This document shows, in pieces, positions 46,516 to 54,225 of a stretch of DNA of 64,000 nt (its first letter is position 1; each line of letters begins with the position of its first letter). This DNA comes from Laceyella tengchongensis (GTDB lineage: Bacteria > Bacillota > Bacilli > Thermoactinomycetales > Thermoactinomycetaceae). The notes beneath the pieces are model-generated. The model ran no database searches, was not told where the DNA came from, and saw nothing but the letters and a program-made list of their open reading frames with translations. The DNA lies in NCBI RefSeq assembly GCF_900182735.1, contig NZ_FXTU01000008.1, forward strand, positions 1 through 64,000. Reading direction: 5' to 3'. A program made the translations under genes and the position numbers.

Positions 46516-46839
46516 ATGCAAAAATTAAACCAAGAAAGCTTTGCTGACTTTATCACAGAAGGCAAGAAAGTGGTTGAGTTTAGTGCAGACTGGTGCGTGG
46601 ATTGCAAGCGGGTTGCGCCGGACATGCCCGAATTGGCACAGAAATTTGCCGACCACATGACTTTTGCCGAAATCGATGTGGATGAAGCGCGCGAGGTTGC
46701 TGAAGAATACGGCGTGAAAGGCATTCCGACTTTCATCGTGTTTGAGGGAGGCAAAGAAGTGGGGCGCTTGCCGAGTCGCTTTGCCAAAACGAAAGAACAG
46801 ATCGATGCTTTCTTGCAAGACTATATCGACGGAAAATAA
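46516..46839 (+). CDS. Thioredoxin-like protein with a CVDC active site
   Basis: 107-aa thioredoxin fold. The active site reads ADWCVDCKRVAPDM, CVDC instead of the classical CGPC. The cis-Pro loop is GVKGIPTFIVFEGG. It resembles small Bacillus relatives such as YdbP (which I recall as CPDC) more than TrxA. The altered dipeptide should shift its redox potential. AAGGAGG lies 8 nt upstream. It is probably cotranscribed with the TPR gene, at the place where B. subtilis has trxB. Confidence 0.88.
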   Translation: MQKLNQESFADFITEGKKVVEFSADWCVDCKRVAPDMPELAQKFADHMTFAEIDVDEAREVAEEYGVKGIPTFIVFEGGKEVGRLPSRFAKTKEQIDAFLQDYIDGK

Positions 46840-46903
46840 TTTTAACCAATCATTAAATAAACAAACACACAGAACACATATGCAAGCATTAAGCTAAAAG
46901 AGC

Positions 46904-46977
46904 AAAAAGCCCCCTTTAACATAAAGGGATCACTGCGTTGAAGTCGTTGACCTGGGCGATGTCAGCGGCTTTTTTTT
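46904..46977 (+). terminator. Branched terminator-like structure after the thioredoxin gene
   Basis: AAAAAGCC (46904-46911) can pair with GGCTTTTT (46967-46974), closing a branch that contains CCCTTTA/TAAAGGG and TGAC/GTCA hairpins. A run of seven or more T follows. It is larger than a simple terminator and could be a small RNA. Confidence 0.5.
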
Positions 46978-47057
46978 GTGTCGAGAAGTCTGCGGGTGCG
47001 GCTCCCCGATTTTTGTGTTATTCTTATCGTTAAAGGTGTAAACGGATTCAATTTTTG

Positions 47058-47086
47058 TTGAGAAATCACGTAATCAATGTTAAAAT
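47058..47086 (+). promoter_or_regulatory. Promoter of the glucokinase gene
   Basis: TTGAGA and TAAAAT (each 5 of 6) are spaced by 17 bp, about 35 bp before the ATG. Confidence 0.7.
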
Positions 47087-47120
47087 AGATTATTTTCGAA
47101 CAACAATTGAGGTGTCAGCA

Positions 47121-48071
47121 ATGGGAAAACGATGGATTGGCATTGACCTCGGTGGGACAAGCATGAAGCTGGGGCTGGTGGACAGTCACGGCAATACAGT
47201 GTTGGAAATGGAAAAACCTACGCTTGCGCAAGAGGGCGTTGACGGTGTCATCGGCCGGATGGTTTCCCATGCGCGCGAATTGGCTAAGGAAGCGGGACTC
47301 CGCTGGGCTGATGTAGCGGGAGTGGGTGTTGGCCTGCCTGGATTTTTGGATGTGAAGGCGGGTGTTGTCAAACAGCTGACCAATCTCGGTTGGCATGAAG
47401 AAGTGCCGATTCGCCGGTTGCTCGAAGAAGCCTGGCAGATTCCGGTCAAAATTGACAATGACGCCAATGTGGCCGCTCTGGGTGAAGCTTGGTGTGGTGC
47501 CGGTGCCGGCGTGGATGATGTGGTGTGCATTACCTTGGGCACCGGAGTAGGTGGCGGCCTCATTCTGGACGGCCAATTGTTGCATGGCAGATACGGCTTT
47601 GCAGGGGAAGTGGGGCACATGACCATCGATCCTGAAGGTCATCCGTGCAACTGCGGCATGCGGGGATGCTTAGAAACCATCTCTTCCGCCACGGGAATGG
47701 TGCGCATGGCCAATGAAGCGATTGCGGCCGGACGGAGCACGGTGTTGGCGGATGTGGAGAAAGTCGGAACCAAAGAGATTTTTGCGGCGGCGGCAGCCGG
47801 GGATGCGGTGGCGCTGGAAGTGAAGAAACGAGCGATTGATGCTTTGGCGCAGGCGATGTCAGCCTTGTCTGTGGTGTTAAACCCGGCGCGCTTCATCATC
47901 GGAGGCGGGGTTTCCTATGCCGGAGAAGCGCTGATACAGCCGCTTCGCGAAGCGTATGCTAAGCGGACGCAGCCCAATGCCCGACAAGGGGTGGATGTGG
48001 TGTTGGCTCAGTTGGGGAACCGAGCTGGTTACATTGGGGCCGCCGGACTTTTAGCACGCGAGCGAAAATAA
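47121..48071 (+). CDS. glcK: ROK family glucokinase
   Basis: Phosphorylates glucose with ATP. 316 aa with the N-terminal phosphate loop GIDLGGTSMKLG, the catalytic region KIDNDANVAALGE near residue 120, GTGVGGGLILDG, and the ROK zinc motif EVGHMTIDPEG with PCNCGMRGCLE near 175-195. There is no DNA-binding domain, so it is the kinase rather than a ROK repressor. ATG 47121 has GAGGTG upstream. It has its own promoter and precedes rapZ. Confidence 0.93.
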   Translation: MGKRWIGIDLGGTSMKLGLVDSHGNTVLEMEKPTLAQEGVDGVIGRMVSHARELAKEAGLRWADVAGVGVGLPGFLDVKAGVVKQLTNLGWHEEVPIRRLLEEAWQIPVKIDNDANVAALGEAWCGAGAGVDDVVCITLGTGVGGGLILDGQLLHGRYGFAGEVGHMTIDPEGHPCNCGMRGCLETISSATGMVRMANEAIAAGRSTVLADVEKVGTKEIFAAAAAGDAVALEVKKRAIDALAQAMSALSVVLNPARFIIGGGVSYAGEALIQPLREAYAKRTQPNARQGVDVVLAQLGNRAGYIGAAGLLARERK

Positions 48072-48118
48072 GGTATAATAGATGATAACCAGTTGAGATG
48101 GAATTAGAGGTGATGGCT

Positions 48119-48994
48119 GTGAATAAAAGCAAAGAAGGAAAGCTTGTTGTCATCACCGGGATGTCCGGGGCGGGTAAATCCGTCGCGATGCAAAGTTTAG
48201 AGGATAATGGGTTTTTCTGCGTTGACAATCTGCCGCCTGTCTTATTACCCAAGTTTGCGGAGTTGTTGGAGCAGTCCCAAGGGAATTTGAACCGGGTGGC
48301 CTTGGTGATCGATTTAAGAGGGAGGGAATTCTTCTCCTCCTTGTTTGAAGCGTTGAACCAACTTGAACAATGGCATGGCATTCAGCATCAAATCTTGTTT
48401 TTGGATGCGGATGACCAGACTTTGGTGCGAAGGTATAAGGAGACGAGGCGCCGCCATCCGCTCTCGCACAACGGCACGCCCCTTGAAGGCATTCTCCAGG
48501 AGCGCAAGCTGTTGGAAGAGCTGAAGGGCAGGGCGCATCAGATCATAGACACCAGCCGGCTCAAACCGGCCGAATTAAAAGAAAAGATTGCGAGACGCCT
48601 GTTGCACATGGAATCCAACAACATGGCGGTCACCTTTATGTCGTTCGGTTTTAAACATGGTATACCGATCGACGCCGATTTGGTGTTTGATGTGCGTTTT
48701 CTCCCCAACCCCCACTATGTGGATGCATTGCGTCCACAAACCGGCAAGGACGCCGCTGTGGCAGAATACGTCATGAAGTGGGCTGAAACCAAGCAATTCA
48801 TGGAGAAAATGGAGGATTTGTTTCAGTTTTTGATTCCGCAGTACCAACGTGAAGGCAAGCAACAATTGGTTGTTGGGATCGGTTGTACAGGAGGGAAGCA
48901 CCGATCTGTGGCATTGGCTGAAGCGTTCTGCGGGAAATTTAAAGAGCAAGTTCATTGCCGGGTAGCCCATCGAGACATCGAGAAAGGCGGATAA
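48119..48994 (+). CDS. rapZ: RNase adapter / nucleotide-binding protein RapZ (YvcJ)
   Basis: 291-aa P-loop protein. Walker A is GMSGAGKSVA near residue 13, followed by DNLPPVLLPKF and the conserved C-terminal VGIGCTGGKHRSVALAE, which binds signal molecules in relatives. In E. coli it guides RNase E to GlmZ; in Bacilli YvcJ hydrolyses GTP and its role is less clear. GTG 48119 has GAGGTG 6 nt upstream; the nearby ATG is too close to that site. It starts the conserved rapZ-yvcK-whiA-crh cluster. Confidence 0.95.
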   Translation: MNKSKEGKLVVITGMSGAGKSVAMQSLEDNGFFCVDNLPPVLLPKFAELLEQSQGNLNRVALVIDLRGREFFSSLFEALNQLEQWHGIQHQILFLDADDQTLVRRYKETRRRHPLSHNGTPLEGILQERKLLEELKGRAHQIIDTSRLKPAELKEKIARRLLHMESNNMAVTFMSFGFKHGIPIDADLVFDVRFLPNPHYVDALRPQTGKDAAVAEYVMKWAETKQFMEKMEDLFQFLIPQYQREGKQQLVVGIGCTGGKHRSVALAEAFCGKFKEQVHCRVAHRDIEKGG

Positions 48995-48996
48995 GC

Positions 48997-50001
48997 GTGG
49001 CGAGCAAACAGAATTTCAATGGGGAATCGTTCACCCGCCCCAAAGTCGTATGCATTGGAGGGGGAACGGGCCTCTCTGTCATCTTGCGAGGTTTGAAGAA
49101 ATTGCCCATCGATATCACTGCCGTGGTGACGGTCGCTGATGATGGGGGGAGTTCCGGGCGTTTGCGCAACGATTTGCAGATGCCCCCTCCCGGCGACATT
49201 CGGAATGTGCTCGTCGCCCTGGCCCAGACGGAACCTCTTTTGGAAAGCGTGTTGCAATACCGATTTGAAAATGGAGAAGGATTAAAAGGGCACGCACTGG
49301 GGAATTTGATGTTGGCGGCGATGACCGAGATCACTGGTGACTTCACTAAAGCGGTTAATGCGATGAGTCGCGTGTTGGCCGTGCGGGGACAAGTGTTGCC
49401 GGCTAGCGAGCAGGATGTCGTCCTGATGGCGGAGATGACGGATGGAACGATTGTTGAAGGCGAGTCGCAAATTCCCAAAACGGGTAAACGTATACGCCGG
49501 GTGTTTTTAAATCCGCAGGACCCCAAACCTTCGGACGGCGTGTTGCGGGCGATCGAAGAGGCGGATGGCATTATCGCAGGGCCGGGAAGCCTTTACACCA
49601 GCATATTGCCCAACCTCTTGGTAAAGGATGTGAGCGAAGCGATCCGCGCTTCCCAAGCGTGCAAGGTGTATGTGTGCAATGTCATGACCCAACCAGGGGA
49701 AACGGATGGCTTTATGGCCAGCGATCATTTGCGGGCAATTTATGATCATGTCGGCGAGCGCTTGTTTGATGTTGCCATCATCAACAACGAGGTGCCGCCG
49801 CTTAAGATTCAACGGCAGTACGCCAAAAAGAAACAGCGCATGGTGATACCCGATATCGAACGGATCAATAAATTGGGTTGCCATGCCGTCGCCGATAATC
49901 TACTTTTATACCAGTCTGTTTTGCGTCATGATGCAGACCGAATCAGTGCTCATATCCTTCGTTTGATTCGCGAACGCATGGCTCAGCGGCAAAGCGGATA
50001 A
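48997..50001 (+). CDS. yvcK: YvcK family (gluconeogenesis factor)
   Basis: A 334-aa CofD-like nucleotide-sugar-binding protein needed in B. subtilis for growth on gluconeogenic carbon and for cell shape. Marks include KVVCIGGGTGLSVILRGLK, TVADDGGSSGRLR, and GPGSLYTSILPNLLV near 195. The GTG at 48997 follows GAAAGGCGG, 2 nt after rapZ stops. It binds UDP-GlcNAc in relatives, linking wall precursor levels and metabolism. Confidence 0.95.
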   Translation: MASKQNFNGESFTRPKVVCIGGGTGLSVILRGLKKLPIDITAVVTVADDGGSSGRLRNDLQMPPPGDIRNVLVALAQTEPLLESVLQYRFENGEGLKGHALGNLMLAAMTEITGDFTKAVNAMSRVLAVRGQVLPASEQDVVLMAEMTDGTIVEGESQIPKTGKRIRRVFLNPQDPKPSDGVLRAIEEADGIIAGPGSLYTSILPNLLVKDVSEAIRASQACKVYVCNVMTQPGETDGFMASDHLRAIYDHVGERLFDVAIINNEVPPLKIQRQYAKKKQRMVIPDIERINKLGCHAVADNLLLYQSVLRHDADRISAHILRLIRERMAQRQSG

Positions 50002-50015
50002 AGAAGGGATGCTGT

Positions 50016-50954
50016 ATGTCGTTTACTTCCACCATAAAAAAGGAATTGACTCAACTGGAATCAGATGATTGCTGTAAGCGTGCCGAGCTGTCAGCCTTAA
50101 TCAGAATGAACGGTTCCGTGCACGTCAAGCAGAAAGCGTTGGTGCTTGATCTCATCACTGAGAACCCATCGACAGCGAGATATGTCTTCTCTTTGATCAA
50201 AAAATTGTATCAGTTGCAGCCCGAAGTGCTCGTCCGCAAAAAAGTGCGCCTCAAAAAGAACAATGTGTATTTGATTCGCTTATCGACCCGTACAGAAGAG
50301 ATTTTGTCTGATCTCTGCATTTTCAAACAAGGATCGTGGGAGCGGGTGACGGGGATTTCGCCGGACCTGTTCACGGAACCGTGTTGCAAGCGGGCGTATT
50401 TGCGAGGGGCTTTTTTGGCGGCAGGATCGGTAAACAATCCGGACAGTGCCTCGTACCATTTGGAGATTGTGTCCACGTATTATGATCATAGTGAAGCGTT
50501 ATGCCAGTTGATGAATGATTTCCAGTTGCACGCCAAAACCATTGAACGAAAAAAAGGTTTTGTCGTTTATATCAAAGAAGGGGACAAGATTGGGGAATTC
50601 CTTAATATTATTGGAGCCTACCCGTCACTCTTGCGTTTTGAAGACGCAAGGATTTGGAAGGATGTGCGGAACTCAGTCAATCGCATAGTCAATTGTGAGA
50701 CCGCCAATCTAAACAAAACGATTCAAGCGGCCATGCGCCAGATCGAGAATATCCGCCTGATTGAAGAGGTACTGGGACTGGATCATTTGCCCGACCGTTT
50801 GAAGGAAGTGGCGGAGACGAGGTTGAAGTATCCCGATGTGAACTTGGCTGAATTGGGGCAGCTTCTTCCGAGTGGGAAAGTGAGCAAATCAGCGATCAAC
50901 CACCGTTTGCGCAAGTTGGATGAGCTGGCCCACAAATTGCGCGAGGCGGAATGA
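50016..50954 (+). CDS. whiA: DNA-binding protein WhiA
   Basis: A 312-aa protein that combines a LAGLIDADG-like N-terminal fold (CCKRAELSALIRMNGSVH; CCKRAYLRGAFLAAGSVNNP) with a C-terminal helix-turn-helix (LGQLLPSGKVSKSAINHRLR). It controls sporulation genes in actinomycetes and affects division and chromosome segregation in Bacillus. It lies between yvcK and the HPr gene, the conserved order. Endonuclease catalytic residues are not expected in this family. Confidence 0.95.
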   Translation: MSFTSTIKKELTQLESDDCCKRAELSALIRMNGSVHVKQKALVLDLITENPSTARYVFSLIKKLYQLQPEVLVRKKVRLKKNNVYLIRLSTRTEEILSDLCIFKQGSWERVTGISPDLFTEPCCKRAYLRGAFLAAGSVNNPDSASYHLEIVSTYYDHSEALCQLMNDFQLHAKTIERKKGFVVYIKEGDKIGEFLNIIGAYPSLLRFEDARIWKDVRNSVNRIVNCETANLNKTIQAAMRQIENIRLIEEVLGLDHLPDRLKEVAETRLKYPDVNLAELGQLLPSGKVSKSAINHRLRKLDELAHKLREAE

Positions 50955-50976
50955 GCAACCATAGGAGGAATGTGTG

Positions 50977-51234
50977 ATGGTAGAGAAAAAAGTAGTTGTG
51001 CAATTGGAAACGGGATTACACGCCCGCCCTGCGGCGCTGTTTGTGCAAGAAGCGAACAAGTTTGCCTCCGATGTATTCGTGGTGAAAGGCACGAAGAAAG
51101 TGAATGCGAAGAGCATTATGGGTATCATGAGCTTGGCGGTGTCCCGGGGCACGGAAATCACGATCATCGCTGACGGCTCCGATGAGGAAGAAGCGGTGAA
51201 AGTGCTGGCAGAAATGGTCGGCAAGTCAGAGTAA
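50977..51234 (+). CDS. HPr-like phosphocarrier protein at the crh locus
   Basis: An 85-aa HPr fold. Residue 15 is His (TGLHARPA), the site phosphorylated by PTS enzyme I, and residue 46 is Ser (NAKSIMGIMSL), the HprK site. In Bacillus the gene at this place is crh, whose product has Gln15 and cannot carry PTS phosphate. Here the protein could do both jobs, so it may be the only HPr or a second functional one. ATG 50977 is 8 nt from AGGAGG. Confidence 0.92.
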   Translation: MVEKKVVVQLETGLHARPAALFVQEANKFASDVFVVKGTKKVNAKSIMGIMSLAVSRGTEITIIADGSDEEEAVKVLAEMVGKSE

Positions 51235-51581
51235 ACACATGCGTGCCTTCCAAAGGGAGCGCCATCCATGCTTGAAAGGTCGTCCGCACATGCCGGTGGG
51301 GACGACCTGTGAATGAAGAGGCCCGTTGCGACGTCCGACAAAGCGGATGAGCGGATAGCAACGAAGCAATGGGCCGCTTTGCTTTGCCTGTAGCGCCTTG
51401 AAGAGCCGATGATTGGCTCTTTTCTTCCGATTGGGCCGATAAAGACAGACACGCCTATGCCCAAACCGTATCAATCATGTCACAATTGGCGCGGTCACGG
51501 GGGAGCCTTTTTTTATAAGATGGAAGTAACAGAAGAGGAAAAAAGTACAATTTGAGAATGTACGTTCCATTGGAGGAAATT
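51235..51581. other. Structured intergenic region with a terminator
   Basis: Non-coding as far as I can see. AGGTCGTCC/GGACGACCT form a 9-bp stem near 51280-51311. GCCCGTTGC can pair with GCAATGGGC further on. A terminator, AAGAGCC with GGCTCTT then TTTCTT, lies at 51401-51427 and probably ends the rapZ-HPr transcript. CAGACACGCCTA near 51452 matches one end of repeat copy A. Confidence 0.5.
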
Positions 51582-52250
51582 ATGGACGTTTTTCTGTATC
51601 CGATTCTTACGGTTGCCTATATTGCACTTTTTATTTGGAGTTTTCGTTTTATTCGCGAGTCGGCCTATTGGGGAACCTACTGGCTGATGTTTATCACACT
51701 GGCGATGATCTACGATAACGCCATCTTGGCGCTCGGCAATTGGATTGGCAAAGGTGATATGTTGGAAGGCCTGAGTTTGGTTCGTTCCTTGTTCCATGTC
51801 TTGCTCACACCAACATTGGTGTTTGTTGCGTTAGATATTGTGCGCCGTTTGCGGCTGGAGTGGACAGAGAGTCTGCTCGTACAGGTGCTGTATCACTTAT
51901 ATACCTTTGTGGTGACGGTGATGGGCATCTTTATGGAGATCTTGTGGGTTGACATGGAGCCGGTGGTTGAACACGGCTTATTGCGTTATGCGCCGGTGCA
52001 ACCCCAAATTCCGTGCGCAAGCGCATTGGTGCTGGTACCGCTTCTCATATCGGGGATATTGGTATGGCGCAAACTGCGATGGCCCGTGCTATTGATCGGA
52101 CTGTTGTTAGTCATGATCGGAGGGGGCGGGGCAGTTTTGCTCGGCCAACCGGCGCTGTCGGCGGTGTTCGTATTCATTTTCATCTGGGTGCTCGTACTAA
52201 CGGAACAAATGCTACTGCCAGAGGATTATGGTCCAATCAACCGGGTGTAG
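51582..52250 (+). CDS. Conserved-looking polytopic membrane protein, function unknown
   Basis: 222 aa, not recognised. About seven hydrophobic helices are evident (FLYPILTVAYIALFIW, WLMFITLAMIYDNAILAL, LVLVPLLISGILVW, LLIGLLLVMIGGG, FVFIFIWVLVLTEQM), with few charged residues between them. ATG 51582 follows TTGGAGG. It stands alone before a terminator. Nothing in the neighbourhood suggests a role. Confidence 0.75.
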   Translation: MDVFLYPILTVAYIALFIWSFRFIRESAYWGTYWLMFITLAMIYDNAILALGNWIGKGDMLEGLSLVRSLFHVLLTPTLVFVALDIVRRLRLEWTESLLVQVLYHLYTFVVTVMGIFMEILWVDMEPVVEHGLLRYAPVQPQIPCASALVLVPLLISGILVWRKLRWPVLLIGLLLVMIGGGGAVLLGQPALSAVFVFIFIWVLVLTEQMLLPEDYGPINRV

Positions 52251-52280
52251 AAAGTCGCGGCGCAAAGCTGCGACTTTTTT
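52251..52280 (+). terminator. Rho-independent terminator
   Basis: AAAGTCGC (with GC) pairs with (GC)GCGACTTT, then further T. It begins directly after the membrane-protein stop codon. Confidence 0.85.
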
Positions 52281-52327
52281 TGCATAAACGGCTCACCAAG
52301 TCAAACACTAAGGCTGGAGGTGAGCAC

Positions 52328-52684
52328 ATGAGGAAAGGTTGGATCTTTTTGTGCATGGTTGTGCTGGTGCTGACAGGATGCCAACGGTTTGAAAAGCCGA
52401 CGGAGCGCACTGGACTTGATAAAGATAGCCACTCATACAGCTACGTCAGTTTCCAAGAAAGCAAATTCAAGCAAATCGCGATGAACGTGCCGGGCGTTCG
52501 CGATGTGCGCATGGAGTACGATGGACGCAAAGTGATCTTGATGGTTTTGCCGGAGAAGGGATGGCGTCCGGAACAATACCGAATATTGGCGAATCGGGTT
52601 TACCACAAGGTGAACATGGGTTCACCGGTCACCCCTGTCCATGTGAAAGTCATCGCCCCGGAAAATTGGATACAAGCCCCGTGA
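52328..52684 (+). CDS. Small predicted lipoprotein
   Basis: 118 aa with a lipoprotein signal (MRKGWIFLCMVVLVLTGC; lipobox LTGC). The mature part has NVPGVRDVRMEYDGRKVILM, which recalls the alpha-beta fold of YhcN/YlaJ sporulation lipoproteins, but the match is by eye only. GGAGGTGA lies 4 nt before the ATG. A terminator follows, so it is monocistronic. Confidence 0.75.
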   Translation: MRKGWIFLCMVVLVLTGCQRFEKPTERTGLDKDSHSYSYVSFQESKFKQIAMNVPGVRDVRMEYDGRKVILMVLPEKGWRPEQYRILANRVYHKVNMGSPVTPVHVKVIAPENWIQAP

Positions 52685-52697
52685 CAAAGAAAATCAA

Positions 52698-52731
52698 CAC
52701 CTGATCTCTCTCGGGAATCAGGTGCTTTTTT
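52698..52731 (+). terminator. Rho-independent terminator of the lipoprotein gene
   Basis: CACCTGAT pairs with ATCAGGTG, followed by CTTTTTT. Confidence 0.85.
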
Positions 52732-52747
52732 GAGCTGATTGGATCAA

Positions 52748-52840
52748 TCAGTGGAAAAGCTTGCTGAGGAAGGACAAGCCCATAATGGCGGCAATCACCA
52801 TGCATACCCAGAACAAAGCGCGGTCGTGACGGTTTTGCAT
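52748..52840 (-). CDS. 30-aa single-span membrane mini-protein
   Basis: A short frame with MQNRHDRALFWVCMVIAA at the start and IMGLSFLSKLFH at the end: a polar, basic N-terminus, one hydrophobic helix and a Lys-Leu-Phe-His tail. AAAGGGAG lies 7 nt before the ATG, the quality seen for real genes here. It is downstream of clpP on the same strand but after the clpP terminator. No family is known to me. A chance frame is possible, but the ribosome site and helix both support it. Confidence 0.5.
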   Translation of the reverse strand: MQNRHDRALFWVCMVIAAIMGLSFLSKLFH

Positions 52841-52883
52841 CAGGCATCTCCCTTTCATTTTGGTGTCCACTTTATCATAAACG

Positions 52884-52917
52884 AAAAAAAGCCCGGGGGA
52901 GGAGAATCCCCACAGGC
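52884..52917 (-). terminator. Rho-independent terminator of clpP
   Basis: On the minus strand GCC-TG-TGGGG pairs with CCCC-CGGGC around a short loop and is followed by seven T. It starts 5 nt after the clpP stop. Confidence 0.75.
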
Positions 52918-52922
52918 ACTTT

Positions 52923-53513
52923 TTACCGCTGGTTGGTAGAAGTCAAGATTTTGTCAACCAATCCATATTCGAGCGCTTCTTGCGCGCTCATGAAGTTGTC
53001 ACGGTCTGTGTCGCGCTCGATTTTCTCCAATGGTTGGCCTGTGAATTCGGCCAGTTGGCGGTTGAGATTGTCACGCATGCGGATGATGCGTTTGGCGCGA
53101 ATTTCAATATCCGAAGCCTGTCCTTCTGCTCCGCCGAGCGGTTGATGGATCATTACTTCGCTGTTGGGCAGTGCGAACCGCTTGCCTTTGGCACCGGCAG
53201 CTAACAAGAAAGCGCCCATGGAAGCTGCCATACCGACGCAGATGGTGGAAACGTCAGGTTGGATGAGCTGCATGGTATCATAAATGGCCATCCCAGCTGT
53301 AATCGAACCACCCGGCGAATTGATGTACAGGGAAATATCTTTTTCCGGGTCTTCGGCAGCCAAAAACAGCAATTGAGCCACAATCAGGTTAGCCACTTCA
53401 TCGGTCACAGGGCTACCGAGGAGGATGATCCGGTCTTTGAGCAAGCGGGAGTAAATATCATATGAACGTTCACCACGATTGGATTGCTCTACTACAATAG
53501 GGACTAGGTTCAT
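52923..53513 (-). CDS. clpP: ATP-dependent Clp protease proteolytic subunit
   Basis: The barrel-shaped serine peptidase that works with ClpC, ClpX and related unfoldases. 196 aa with the catalytic triad visible: Ser in CVGMAASMGAFLL, His in SEVMIHQPLGG and Asp in ERDTDRDNFMSA. The N-terminus MNLVPIVVEQSNRGERSYDI matches Bacillus exactly in position, yet no good ribosome site precedes this ATG. A GGGGGA-rich stretch lies about 35 nt upstream. A CtsR box overlaps the promoter, so heat and protein stress should induce it. Confidence 0.97.
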   Translation of the reverse strand: MNLVPIVVEQSNRGERSYDIYSRLLKDRIILLGSPVTDEVANLIVAQLLFLAAEDPEKDISLYINSPGGSITAGMAIYDTMQLIQPDVSTICVGMAASMGAFLLAAGAKGKRFALPNSEVMIHQPLGGAEGQASDIEIRAKRIIRMRDNLNRQLAEFTGQPLEKIERDTDRDNFMSAQEALEYGLVDKILTSTNQR

Positions 53514-53584
53514 TTGTTGTTGGGTGACTGTTTTAGCAGAACAGCCCCCTTCCCCCTTTCTTTCGCAAATTGGTGTGTAACCTT

Positions 53585-53614
53585 ATCATACTCTATTGGT
53601 CAAAAAAGGTCAAA
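53585..53614 (-). promoter_or_regulatory. clpP promoter with a perfect CtsR operator
   Basis: GGTCAAA-AAA-GGTCAAA (53598-53614) matches the CtsR heptad repeat in full. On the minus strand TTGACC (-35) lies within it and TATGAT (-10, 53585-53590) is 17 bp downstream, so CtsR binding would block RNA polymerase. Confidence 0.9.
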
Positions 53615-53684
53615 TGAGAGAGGGCCAGATTTTACATGGCGCCATCTCTGGTAGAGGAGTGGGTTACACACGCATAAAAAAAGC

Positions 53685-53716
53685 GGATTGTCTCCCAGCA
53701 GGGAAAGCATCCGCTC
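53685..53716 (-). terminator. Terminator of the 35-aa membrane mini-protein gene
   Basis: AGCGGAT pairs with ATCCGCT. On the minus strand a run of seven T follows. It is placed 50 nt after the stop of the mini-gene at 53766. Confidence 0.7.
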
Positions 53717-53765
53717 TTTCAATAATGAATCTTTGAGTGTATTTTTTATGGAGATCATTGGATGA

Positions 53766-53873
53766 TTAAGGCAAAAATAACGAGATAAAATACCATTCTA
53801 TCGACACGCCGATCGGGATGAGCAATAATAAGGCCGCACAGGCCAAACCAAATTTTTTCATCCAACTTGCCAT
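53766..53873 (-). CDS. 35-aa membrane mini-protein
   Basis: Begins MASWMKKFGLACAALLLLIP and continues IGVSIEWYFISLFLP: a basic start, one membrane helix and a second short hydrophobic end. AGGAGAG lies 8 nt before the ATG and a terminator follows the gene, so it looks like a complete small transcription unit. It lies upstream of clpP on the same strand, separated by that terminator. I know no family; a membrane regulator or a toxin-like peptide are both possible. Confidence 0.6.
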   Translation of the reverse strand: MASWMKKFGLACAALLLLIPIGVSIEWYFISLFLP

Positions 53874-54051
53874 TGATGATTCTCTCCTGATGATATAATT
53901 TTTGTTGGATACATTGAGATATTCTATCACATTGGTTACAAATTATATTTGAACACCATTATTCGATTGTGCGGACGATTTGTGAAAGCGGCCTCATCCG
54001 AAATGTGGCGTGTTCTTCTCGTTATCTCTCCTTGGTGCGAGTAAAAGGGAA

Positions 54052-54100
54052 AAAGTCTGTAACCCATTTGCAATGGTGCGGCAGATGGCTTACAGGCTTT
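54052..54100 (-). terminator. Terminator of the former ABC transporter operon
   Basis: AAAGTCTGTAACCCAT and ATGGCTTACAGGCTTT pair over 16 positions with two mismatches. On the minus strand TTTCCCTTTT follows. It lies directly after the glnQ-type gene remnant. Confidence 0.7.
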
Positions 54101-54101
54101 C

Positions 54102-54225
54102 TCATTTGTAGACCTGGCTTACGAAGCGCTGGGTTCGTTCTTCTTGGGGCGCGTCAAATATCTGTTCTGGTGTGCCTTGTTCAATGATGCGCCCTTCGTC
54201 AACGCTCAATTCTATGAAGTGAAGA
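54102..54225 (-). pseudogene. 3' remnant of a polar amino acid ABC transporter ATPase gene
   Basis: The minus strand reads VDEGRIIEQGTPEQIFDAP then QEERTQRFVSQVYK and a stop. This is the typical C-terminus of GlnQ-type ATPases. Nothing upstream in frame resembles the rest of the ATPase; the match begins near 54220, beside the AT-rich island. Its 5' counterpart survives at 57488-57553, next to the permease gene of the same transporter. Confidence 0.8.

Noticed and set aside
53969..54187. Open frame on the plus strand next to the ATPase remnant
   Set aside because: It lies mostly over the terminator and is antisense to the ATPase remnant; no start signal.
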